NCBI GenBank assembly: GCA_030149115.1
Contig: JASBSE010000015.1
Location: 1 to 19,978, forward strand
From: Winogradskyella sp.
GTDB taxonomy: Bacteria; Bacteroidota; Bacteroidia; Flavobacteriales; Flavobacteriaceae
DNA length: 19,978 nt
Direction: 5' to 3'
A program made the position numbers and the translations under genes. Shown piece after piece: positions 1-7,406 of the stretch. Within the stretch, counting starts at the first letter, position 1. Every line of letters begins with the position of its first letter. The notes below the pieces were generated by a model, which did not search any database, was not told the origin of the DNA, and worked only from the letters and a program-made list of their open reading frames with translations.

Positions 1-474
1 ACGTTATATTCTTCAAAAAATGACTACCCAAATGAAATCGATTTAAAGGAAGACATCACATTAGATAGCTCAAATTTTAGTGCAGTTGATATTAGCTTTC
101 AGATGAATTTATCTAAGGATTTACAATTAGAATTTTACAATGCCAAGGATGAAAAATTGGTATTTCAAATGGATTCCAAAACTTCAGAACTGAAGATAGA
201 TAGAAAAGCATCTGGCTTGAAGGATTTTGAAGAGCATTTTGCTACCAATATTAAACCGATGCCTTACAATCCTGAAGATAGAATAGTTGAGGTGCGACTA
301 ATTGTAGATGAAGCTTCAATGGAAATTTTTATAGATAATGGCAAATATGCTTTAACAAATATCATGTTTCCAACTGAAAATTACAGTAAATTAAAACTGA
401 CTTCAGAAGATGATACAGTTCTTACAAACTTTAAAGTTAACAACGTAAAATCTATCTGGAATAATGAAAAATAA
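1..474 (+). CDS. GH32 fructan hydrolase (levanase/inulinase type), C-terminal part, 5' truncated
   Basis: The frame is open from the first base, so this is the last 157 residues of a longer protein whose catalytic five-bladed propeller lies outside the window. The visible part resembles the C-terminal beta-sandwich of GH32 enzymes. The clearest match is around residues 98-124, where a strand of the type V-x-L-I-V-D-x-A-S-M-E-I-F is followed by I-D-N-G-K-Y-A-L-T and a final F-P, the usual GH32 'DxSSxExFxNDG' pattern. The family hydrolyses beta-fructosidic bonds in levan, inulin or sucrose. Linkage preference cannot be read here because no catalytic residue is present. The stop overlaps the next gene's first ATG, and that gene plus a fructokinase follow at once, which supports a fructan operon. 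Family call fairly sure; exact substrate unknown. Confidence 0.85.
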   Translation, partial: TLYSSKNDYPNEIDLKEDITLDSSNFSAVDISFQMNLSKDLQLEFYNAKDEKLVFQMDSKTSELKIDRKASGLKDFEEHFATNIKPMPYNPEDRIVEVRLIVDEASMEIFIDNGKYALTNIMFPTENYSKLKLTSEDDTVLTNFKVNNVKSIWNNEK

Positions 475-1816
475 AATGTTTATTTGGTCAATAACCGTAG
501 CTCTAGCTGGTTTTTTATTTGGTTTTGATACGGTTGTAATCTCAGGTGCTAATAGACCTTTACAAGAACTGTGGAACTTATCACCAATAAATCATGGTGT
601 GTTTATTATGTCTATGGCACTTTGGGGAACGGTTCTAGGATCGTTAATTGGTGGTTATCCAACAAAGCATATTGGAAGAAAGAGAACATTACTTTGGGTT
701 GGAGTGCTTTTTCTGGCCTCAGCTTTAGGAAGTGCTTTGGTAAGTGATCCATATTTATTCTCATTTTTTAGATTCATTGGCGGAATAGGAGTAGGCATAA
801 GTTCTGTAGCGGCACCAATTTACATTTCAGAAATTACATCGCCAGATAAAAGAGGGCAATTAGGCGCTTTGTATCAATTTTGTTTGGTTTTCGGAATTTT
901 GGTCGCATTTATAAGTAATTGGGCACTGAAAGGATTTGATGGTGAAAACGATTGGCGTTGGATGCTGGGAGTGGAGGCTATACCAGCATTATTATATACG
1001 CTAATGGTTTTCAATGTACCTTACAGTCCGAGATGGTTGGTTTTACAAAAAGGTGATTATGAAAAAGCGTTGCCAATTCTCAGCACGATTTACAATAGTA
1101 TTGATATTGCTAAATCTAAACTAGCTGAAATTAAAGCCGATGCTGCTTTACCAAAAAGCAACGATAATTTTTTCCATAAAAAATACAGACGCATACTTTG
1201 GTTTGGGTTTCTTATCGCATTTTTCAATCAAGTTTCGGGAATAAATTTTGTACTCTATTATGCCCCTCAAATATTAGAGCAAGCAGGATTGGGTGGTACG
1301 GATTCTCTGTTTAATTCCATCGCTATTGGTATCGTGAATTTAGTTTTTACTCTAATAGGCGTGAAGTTAATAGATAAATTAGGCAGAAGACAACTTATTA
1401 TTATTGGATCTATAGGTTATATTCTTAGCTTGATAATGGTTGGACTATGTTTTCAATTAGAACTCAGTTCATCAGTATTATTGACGTTCATATGTTTATT
1501 CATTGCTTCTCACGCCATCGGTCAAGGTGCAGTAATCTGGGTGTTTATTTCAGAAATATTTCCGAATAGAATTAGGTCTTATGGACAGAGTTGGGGAAGT
1601 GGAACACATTGGGTTTTTGCAGCAATTATTACGTTGATAACACCAATATTTATAGATGAAAAGGAAGGGATTTTCAGAGACGATTTACAAGTTATTTACT
1701 ATTTCTTTGCGTTTATGATGCTACTTCAGTTGTTGTGGGCTGTTTTCAAAATGCCAGAAACCAAAGGAATTTCCCTCGAAGATTTAGAGAAAAAATTAAT
1801 TGAAGATGATGAGTGA
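464..1816 (+). CDS. MFS sugar porter, probable fructose/sugar:H+ symporter
   Basis: A 450-residue inner-membrane protein of the sugar porter branch of the MFS, with about 12 hydrophobic segments. Family motifs are all in place: G-x(6)-G-R-K-R between helices 2 and 3 (about 63-73), R-F-x-G-G-x-G-x-G with P-x-Y-x-x-E-I and R-G (103-131), S-P-R-W-L at 188-192, N-Q-V-S-G-I-N with Y-Y-A-P (255-268), D-K-L-G-R-R at 304-309 and P-E-T-K-G at 431-435. The first ATG overlaps the GH32 stop by 11 bases; a second in-frame ATG at 476 would remove the overlap, and no Shine-Dalgarno sequence decides between them. Lying between a fructanase and a fructokinase, it most likely imports fructose. As I recall, the Bacteroides thetaiotaomicron fructan locus has the same GH32/transporter/kinase grouping. 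The sugar itself is inferred from context. Confidence 0.9.
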   Translation: MKNKMFIWSITVALAGFLFGFDTVVISGANRPLQELWNLSPINHGVFIMSMALWGTVLGSLIGGYPTKHIGRKRTLLWVGVLFLASALGSALVSDPYLFSFFRFIGGIGVGISSVAAPIYISEITSPDKRGQLGALYQFCLVFGILVAFISNWALKGFDGENDWRWMLGVEAIPALLYTLMVFNVPYSPRWLVLQKGDYEKALPILSTIYNSIDIAKSKLAEIKADAALPKSNDNFFHKKYRRILWFGFLIAFFNQVSGINFVLYYAPQILEQAGLGGTDSLFNSIAIGIVNLVFTLIGVKLIDKLGRRQLIIIGSIGYILSLIMVGLCFQLELSSSVLLTFICLFIASHAIGQGAVIWVFISEIFPNRIRSYGQSWGSGTHWVFAAIITLITPIFIDEKEGIFRDDLQVIYYFFAFMMLLQLLWAVFKMPETKGISLEDLEKKLIEDDE

Positions 1817-2699
1817 AAAATTTCCAAAAGCGGTCTGTTTTGGGGAAATATTGTGGGACGTTTTCCCTACTCATAAAGTCATTGGTGGTGCACCGTTAAA
1901 TGTAGCGTTGCGTCTTCATAGTTTCGGTATTTATACTCATATTATTAGCAGAATTGGTAATGATAACAACGGTAAAGAAGCCTTGAATTATCTTAATGAA
2001 GCTGGATTAAGTACTGATTTGATTCAAATAGATGAAACCCACAACACAGGTTACGTAAATGTTTTTTTAGATCAAACAGGCTCGGCTACATATGAAATTT
2101 TTAAACCAGTTGCTTGGGATAATATTCAGTTGAATAGAGAAAATCAAAATATTGTTACTAATACTGAAATTTTCATATTCGGAAGTTTGGCGTGTAGAAG
2201 TGAAACCTCTAAATCTACTCTGTTAAGTTTATTAAGTGAGGCTCAATATAGTGTGTTTGATGTCAATTTAAGACCGCCAGATTTTACAATGGATTTGATT
2301 ATTGATTTGATGAGAAGGTCAGATTTTATAAAATTGAATGATGAAGAGCTAGAGCAAATTTCGGATGTTATGGGATTTCAAAATAATACGATGGAAGACC
2401 AAATAAAATACCTGGCTGAACAAACAAACACACAAGCCATATGTGTGACTAGAGGAGGTGATGGTGCGTTATTGTATTATGAAAGTCAATTTTATTCAAA
2501 TTCAGGATATTCAGTTATAGTAAAAGATACCGTAGGTGCAGGTGACTCATTTTTAGCTTCAATGGTTTTAAAGTTATTAATTGAAAAGGCAAATCCTGAG
2601 GATGCCTTAGATTTTGCTTGTAAAGTTGGTGCTTTAGTAGCTTCAAAAGAAGGTGCCAATGCAGAAATTACAAAAACAGATTTTGAAAGTATTACTTAA
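1806..2699 (+). CDS. Fructokinase, PfkB/ribokinase family
   Basis: Cytoplasmic sugar kinase of the PfkB family, expected to convert fructose to fructose-6-phosphate with ATP. Numbering from base 1806, an N-terminal substrate-binding G-G-A-P-L-N motif is at about 27-32. The C-terminal PfkB signature D-T-V-G-A-G-D-S-F is at about 241-249, with the catalytic base Asp at 247. Length (about 297 residues) is normal. The gene overlaps the transporter's end. An in-frame TTG exists at 1800, but ATG codons follow at 1806 and 1809, so one of those is the likelier start; 1809 gives an 8-base overlap ATGAGTGA that favours translational coupling. It is the last gene of the fructan operon. Its TAA overlaps the stop of the convergent GH2 gene. 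Fructose is favoured over other sugars mainly by context. Confidence 0.9.
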   Translation: MMSEKFPKAVCFGEILWDVFPTHKVIGGAPLNVALRLHSFGIYTHIISRIGNDNNGKEALNYLNEAGLSTDLIQIDETHNTGYVNVFLDQTGSATYEIFKPVAWDNIQLNRENQNIVTNTEIFIFGSLACRSETSKSTLLSLLSEAQYSVFDVNLRPPDFTMDLIIDLMRRSDFIKLNDEELEQISDVMGFQNNTMEDQIKYLAEQTNTQAICVTRGGDGALLYYESQFYSNSGYSVIVKDTVGAGDSFLASMVLKLLIEKANPEDALDFACKVGALVASKEGANAEITKTDFESIT

Positions 2700-5134
2700 T
2701 CAACAGCCTCTAAAGTTAAAGTAGCTGTTTTTAAACCTTTACCTTTTACTATCAATTCGATTTCACCAGCTTCTTCCGTAGATTGAACTAAAACAACCAA
2801 TTTACCACTAAATAATTTCATAGTTGGTAAATGAAATAACTCAAGAGATGTGGCATCACCATTACAAGCCGCTCTGTAAGTTCCATTGCCTTTAACTTTA
2901 AAGTTAAGTTGATTGGTTGCTGTTGGGCAAGGAATACCATTTTTATCAACAACTGAAACCGTTACAAAAGACAAATCTTCGCCATTGGCATTAATAGTTT
3001 TTACGTCAGAATCAAGAACAAGTTTATATGGTTTTCCTGCCGTTTTAATTTCTTTTTCTGCTGCTGGATTTCCGTTCTCATCAAGTGCAACAACTTTTAA
3101 TGTGCCTGGTTCGTATTTTACATCCATCCACATTAAGCGATATCGGTTTTGCTTGGTGTCGTTGTTTTTCTTTTGAATACCAAGACTTTTTCCATTCAAG
3201 AATAATTCTGCACTATCATAGCTTGTGTACACAAAAACTGGTGTGGTTTCGCCTTCGCGACCTTTCCAGTTCCAATGTGGTAAAATATGAAGCGTTTCAT
3301 CAGTTGTATTCCAACGGCTTCGGTATAAATAATAACGGTCTTTTGGTAAACCAGCCAAATCATTTATTCCGAAATACGAACTGCGAGAAGGCCAAGCTTC
3401 ATCATAAGGTGTAGGTTCGCCTAAGTAATCAAAACCTGTCCAAACAAATTCGCCAATAACCCAAGGCTTATCATCTTGTAAAACAAAATCATCATCAGGT
3501 AGGTTAGACCAACTACAATATTCTAAATCATAAGACGAGGACTGAAAATCTGGATAGGTTTTCATACTGGCAATCTCTACAGGAAACTTATAAATACCAC
3601 GAGAACTCACGGTTGAAGCTGTCTCTGAACCTAAAAGAAATCCTTGTGGAAAGCGCTCATAAGCTTCTTCGTAAAGATGCACACGATAGTTTAAACCAGG
3701 AACATCCATAATTGCACCAAAACCAGATTCCATAACCGCTTTCACTTGGTCCATACCAACCGTTACAGGTCGTGTTGGGTCTTCTCTATGAAAAATATCT
3801 TGCAACCATTTAGCACGTTTTACACCTTCGCTTCCCCATTGGTCTGGCACTTCATTACCAGAACTCCACATCACAATACTTGGATGATTTCTGGTGGCTC
3901 TAACCAGATTTACAACATCTTTTTCGGCATATTCATCAAAAAAGCGATTGTAACCATTTTCAACTTTTGGTTTTTTCCATTCGTCAAAACTTTCAGCTAA
4001 AAATAGAAAACCCATTTCGTCGCAAAGTTCTAATTGCTCAAAAGATGGCATATTGTGTGCGCTTCTAATGGCATTACAACCCATATCTTTTAAGATTTTG
4101 AGTTGACGTCTCAAGGCTGACATATTTACTGCAGTACCAATCGGACCTAAATCGTGATGCAAACAAACACCTTTAAATTTTCGGGTTTCACCATTAAGAC
4201 TAAAACCAGTTTTTGGACTGTAATCTATGATTCTAATACCAAAGCGTTGCGTTATTTCGTCTTTAAGAACGTTGCCTTTATAAAGCTTTAAAACAGCCGT
4301 GTATAAGTATGGTGTTTCAGGACTCCAAAGTTGAGGCTTATTAACTTTTATGTTTTGTTCAAATTCATCATTGATAATGGTTGAGGTTTCTGCTGAAGTG
4401 ATTGCATTTCCATCAGCATCAAAAATTTCAGTTACTAATTTTAGGTCTGTTCCGGTGGCTTTAGTTTTAATATTCACTTTAGCTTCATCTTCAGTAATTG
4501 AGGGCGTAGTGATGAAGGTTGACCATTGCTCAAAACTTTCTTTGTCTTTTACAATGAGCCTTACATTTCTATACAAACCAGCTCCAGGATACCATCTAGA
4601 CGATTTGCCGACATTAGTAAGTTTTACGGCTAATGTGTTTTCAGAAGTATCTTTAATATATTTTGAAACATCAAAATAAAAATAGCTGTAACCATATTTC
4701 CATTCGCCTACTTTTTTGCCATTTAAAAAGATTTCTGGTTCGCTCATTGCGCCTTCAAAAAGTAATAATACCTTTTTAGAGTCGTCAAAATTTTCAAGTG
4801 AAAATGTATTTCTGTACCAAGCTTCTCCTATGTATGGTAAAGCACCAGTTCTACCTGTTTTTTCTGTGGCAATGTTTTCGCCATTTTGTGTAATGGCAAC
4901 GGTTTGTTTGTCAACCTCTTTGTCAAAAGGACCATAAATTGCCCAATCATGTGGAACGGTTACGGTTTCCCATTTGGCATCATTAAAGTCTATCTTTGTG
5001 GCATTAGGATGTTGTCCTTTGTTGAATTTCCAACCTTTTTTTAGCGTAATAACTTCTCTGGTTTGCGCACCTAAAAAAAATGCTCCACAGCTTAATAGAA
5101 ATAAACCAAGAAGTGAAAATATAGTTTTATTCAT
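2696..5134 (-). CDS. GH2 beta-galactosidase, exported
   Basis: An 812-residue glycoside hydrolase family 2 protein. It has an N-terminal signal sequence, a sugar-binding jelly roll (about 30-195), an Ig-like domain (200-300), a TIM barrel (about 305-600), and C-terminal beta domains including a DUF4982-like region near 630-690. The acid/base is Glu428 in S-S-G-N-E and the nucleophile is Glu504 in G-S-E-T-A-S. Export could be by signal peptidase I after L-G-A-Q (about 24), or as a lipoprotein at Cys16 (L-L-S-C); the sequence does not settle this. The ATG overlaps the GH53 stop by 8 bases, so the pair is translationally coupled. The partner points to removal of galactose from galacto-oligosaccharides released by GH53. 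GH2 also includes other activities such as beta-glucuronidase and beta-mannosidase, so the substrate rests on the operon partner. Confidence 0.87.
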   Translation of the reverse strand: MNKTIFSLLGLFLLSCGAFFLGAQTREVITLKKGWKFNKGQHPNATKIDFNDAKWETVTVPHDWAIYGPFDKEVDKQTVAITQNGENIATEKTGRTGALPYIGEAWYRNTFSLENFDDSKKVLLLFEGAMSEPEIFLNGKKVGEWKYGYSYFYFDVSKYIKDTSENTLAVKLTNVGKSSRWYPGAGLYRNVRLIVKDKESFEQWSTFITTPSITEDEAKVNIKTKATGTDLKLVTEIFDADGNAITSAETSTIINDEFEQNIKVNKPQLWSPETPYLYTAVLKLYKGNVLKDEITQRFGIRIIDYSPKTGFSLNGETRKFKGVCLHHDLGPIGTAVNMSALRRQLKILKDMGCNAIRSAHNMPSFEQLELCDEMGFLFLAESFDEWKKPKVENGYNRFFDEYAEKDVVNLVRATRNHPSIVMWSSGNEVPDQWGSEGVKRAKWLQDIFHREDPTRPVTVGMDQVKAVMESGFGAIMDVPGLNYRVHLYEEAYERFPQGFLLGSETASTVSSRGIYKFPVEIASMKTYPDFQSSSYDLEYCSWSNLPDDDFVLQDDKPWVIGEFVWTGFDYLGEPTPYDEAWPSRSSYFGINDLAGLPKDRYYLYRSRWNTTDETLHILPHWNWKGREGETTPVFVYTSYDSAELFLNGKSLGIQKKNNDTKQNRYRLMWMDVKYEPGTLKVVALDENGNPAAEKEIKTAGKPYKLVLDSDVKTINANGEDLSFVTVSVVDKNGIPCPTATNQLNFKVKGNGTYRAACNGDATSLELFHLPTMKLFSGKLVVLVQSTEEAGEIELIVKGKGLKTATLTLEAVD

Positions 5135-6296
5135 CTAGTGAAGCATTATAAAATTTAATACCAAGAGTTGCTTTATTGTTGTGGTCAAAAAGTGTGGCAT
5201 TATCCCAATGCGAGCCTTGTGCCCAAAGTGTAGAACAGCCTGTAGAAACCCAAGCGGGTTCCCAATAGACAAGGCCTTGTCCACCTGCATTTTCAATAAT
5301 TTGTTTTAGTTGATTAAGATAATCTAGTTGCCCTTGTTGCGTTGCAGGATAACCACCTGTTAAAGTATCAGAACCTAATATGTTTCCAGCGCTATCATTA
5401 TCTTCTAAAGTAAAAGGATAGGCAGTTTCTACGATCATTAATTTCTTGTTATAGGTATTAATTAATGTTGAAAGTGGTGCTTGTACTTCGTTTAAATCGT
5501 AATCGGACCAAATTGGATAATACGACAAACCAATCCAGTCAAAATCGGTAATACCGTTTGCTGTAGCTTGTTCAAACCACCAAAGTCCGTTTTCTGGCTG
5601 CGCGATATGAAGCATAACTTCTATAGTTTTGTTTTTAGCTGCTGAAATAGCTCTAACAGCCTCAATACCTTTATTGATTAACGCTGAATTTCTTGCCCAA
5701 TCTATAGGCCAAACCAGTTCGCCTTGTTGTAAAATCATTCCGTTGATTTCATTACCAACTTGTATAATGTCTGGCAATAAGTTTTCATTAGATAATTGCT
5801 CTAAAGTGTTATATGTGTAATCGTAAAGTAACTGACTTAATACAGGTGTGTTGTTTATTTCACTAACCCAAGCTGCAGGAATTTCTTGTTTAGAAGGATC
5901 CGCCCAAGTATCACTGTAATGAAAATCTAACAGCACTTTTAAGCCTTGAGATTTTGCACGTTGTATCGTTTCCTTAACATCATTGTAGTTAGAATAGTTA
6001 GTCCAGTCTGCATTGTGCCACAAACGAACTCTTACCAAATTAGCACCTTCATTCTTAAAGATCTGGTAAACATCGGTTGTTGTACCATCTAAATTTTTAT
6101 AAGTAGCTCCACAATCTTCCATTTCATTAGCATAAGATAAATCTGCACCGTAGTAAAACGAAATAGGTGTTTCTATAATACCATCATCTCCATCGTTAGT
6201 ACCAGAACTATTGTCAGAGCAGGAATTTGCGCTCAAAAAAAGGGAAATAATTATTATAGTAGTAATGTAATGCACTTTGAAATTAGAATATATCAT
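5127..6296 (-). CDS. GH53 arabinogalactan endo-beta-1,4-galactanase, lipoprotein
   Basis: A 389-residue endo-acting galactanase that cuts beta-1,4-galactan, such as type I arabinogalactan and pectin side chains. The catalytic domain spans about 46-385 and begins with the family's F-Y-x-G-A-D-L-S-Y. The acid/base is Glu183 in Q-V-G-N-E-I-N and the nucleophile is Glu290 in I-V-E-T-A-Y-P. The C-terminal segment around 345-371 (W-E-P-A-W-V, then a D-N-A-T-L-F-D stretch) is typical of GH53 and resembles the calcium-binding end of characterised enzymes. The N-terminus is a lipoprotein signal with the lipid-modified cysteine probably Cys26 (A-N-S-C), followed by a Ser/Asn/Gly/Asp-rich linker (27-40). 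The acidic residues soon after the cysteine are compatible with surface exposure. First gene of the minus-strand galactan operon; it diverges from the GntR regulator 84 bases away. Confidence 0.93.
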   Translation of the reverse strand: MIYSNFKVHYITTIIIISLFLSANSCSDNSSGTNDGDDGIIETPISFYYGADLSYANEMEDCGATYKNLDGTTTDVYQIFKNEGANLVRVRLWHNADWTNYSNYNDVKETIQRAKSQGLKVLLDFHYSDTWADPSKQEIPAAWVSEINNTPVLSQLLYDYTYNTLEQLSNENLLPDIIQVGNEINGMILQQGELVWPIDWARNSALINKGIEAVRAISAAKNKTIEVMLHIAQPENGLWWFEQATANGITDFDWIGLSYYPIWSDYDLNEVQAPLSTLINTYNKKLMIVETAYPFTLEDNDSAGNILGSDTLTGGYPATQQGQLDYLNQLKQIIENAGGQGLVYWEPAWVSTGCSTLWAQGSHWDNATLFDHNNKATLGIKFYNASLDE

Positions 6297-6380
6297 TATT
6301 TAAAGCAATTTTATGCTAAATTAATAAATTGTGTTTCAAAAACCTACCAGTACCTACCGGTTTTTGCATATATTTGTTTT
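6297..6380. promoter_or_regulatory. Divergent GH53/gntR control region with nested repeats
   Basis: This 84-base gap holds a tandem 10-bp repeat, ACCTACCAGT (6342-6351) then ACCTACCGGT (6352-6361), differing at one position. It lies inside an 8-bp perfect inverted repeat, CAAAAACC (6337-6344) and GGTTTTTG (6359-6366). A match to the Bacteroidota -7 box, TATATTTG, is at 6369-6376 on the + strand, directly after the repeats; no TTTG -33 element is at the usual distance. On the minus strand only weak -7 matches are visible (5 of 6 fixed positions, at 6306-6313 and 6316-6323). The arrangement suggests an operator for the adjacent GntR protein controlling its own gene and the galactanase operon. 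Repeats and -7 box are seen; operator function is inferred. Confidence 0.55.
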
Positions 6381-7379
6381 GTGAGTATTATTAATGTAGA
6401 TAGTAAGGCAGGAATACCAAAATACCGACAAATTATTCAGTCAGTAGAGATAGGTTTACAAGAAGGACATCTCAAGAAAGGGGATAAGTTGCCCTCTGTA
6501 AATAGTATTCGCAATAGATTTTCATTATCAAGAGATACGGTTTTTATGGCCTTTGGAGAACTTAAAAAACGAGGTATCATTGAGGCTGTTTCTGGTAAAG
6601 GGTATTATATAAAAAGCGAAGATATAACGGTTGCCAAAAAAGTGTTTTTACTTTTTGATGAGTTAAATATTTTTAAAGAAGACCTGTATAATGCCATAGT
6701 AAATGCATTGGGTGAAGGTGTCCAAGTTGATATATTTTTTCATCACTTTAACCAAGATGTTTTTCAAAAGCTTATTAATGATAATTTAGGTAATTACAAC
6801 TATTATATTATAATGCCAGCTAGTTTAGAGAACGTGTTTCAATTGTTGCGAAATCTTCCAGAGGATAAAGTCTTCTTATTGGATCAAACCAATGAACAAT
6901 TAGAGAATTTTGCTGGTGTCTTTCAAAATTTTGAAAAGAATGTATTTGAAGGACTTTTGAGCTTGAAGACTCAATTACATAAATACGATACTTTGGTTTT
7001 TGTGAATCCAAAATCTAATCAACCGGAAAGTATTTACTCAGGATTTCAAAAATTTATTTCAGCCAATATTATAAGAGGTAGTAAGGTTGAAGGAACACAT
7101 TCTATCGTACCAAATAAAGGAGATGTTTACTTTGTACTTGACGATAGAAGTTTAATCGAATTGATAAAAAAAATAAAAGAGACTACTCTCGTTATAGGAA
7201 AAGAAGTTGGTATAATTGCTTATAACGATTCACTTTTAAAGGAAATAGTTGAAGGTGGAATAACAACAATATCAACAAATTTTAAACAAATGGGTGAACG
7301 AATATCAACTATGATATTAAATGAAGAGTTTGTTCTTGTGGAAAATCCTAATAATATTCTAATAAGAAATTCACTTTAA
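6381..7379 (+). CDS. GntR-family regulator with LacI-like sugar-sensing domain
   Basis: About 332 residues from a GTG start. A GntR winged helix-turn-helix occupies roughly 11-78: the I-P-K-Y-R-Q-I start of the fold, then L-P-S-V-N-S-I-R and S-R-D-T-V recognition helices, then a G-K-G-Y-Y wing. The rest resembles a periplasmic-binding-protein fold of the LacI type, with D-V-Y-F-V-L-D-D and G-I-I-A-Y-N-D segments near the end. The frame is open back to an ATG at 6270, but that start would put about 37 unusual hydrophobic residues before the fold and overlap the GH53 gene, so GTG 6381 is preferred. It diverges from GH53 and is followed 27 bases later by the sodium symporter. The likely role is local control of the galactan module in response to galactose or a galactoside; the effector is inferred. 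Confidence 0.85.
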   Translation: MSIINVDSKAGIPKYRQIIQSVEIGLQEGHLKKGDKLPSVNSIRNRFSLSRDTVFMAFGELKKRGIIEAVSGKGYYIKSEDITVAKKVFLLFDELNIFKEDLYNAIVNALGEGVQVDIFFHHFNQDVFQKLINDNLGNYNYYIIMPASLENVFQLLRNLPEDKVFLLDQTNEQLENFAGVFQNFEKNVFEGLLSLKTQLHKYDTLVFVNPKSNQPESIYSGFQKFISANIIRGSKVEGTHSIVPNKGDVYFVLDDRSLIELIKKIKETTLVIGKEVGIIAYNDSLLKEIVEGGITTISTNFKQMGERISTMILNEEFVLVENPNNILIRNSL

Positions 7380-7406
7380 ATAAGTAATAAAATCACATAA
7401 AAGACC

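Noticed and set aside
1800..1805. TTG start for the fructokinase
   Set aside because: ATG codons follow in frame at 1806 and 1809, and the extra residues lie before the conserved fold.
2913..4937. Several open frames of 70-110 codons on the + strand opposite the GH2 gene
   Set aside because: They lie wholly inside a well-supported GH2 gene and show no recognisable domain or start context.
5085..5134. GH2 protein as a definite lipoprotein
   Set aside because: L-L-S-C at residues 13-16 resembles a lipobox, but hydrophobic residues continue to L-G-A-Q, so a signal peptidase I site is equally plausible.
6270..6380. ATG 6270 start for the GntR regulator
   Set aside because: It would overlap the divergent GH53 gene and add about 37 residues unlike the start of GntR proteins, over sequence that looks like a promoter/operator.
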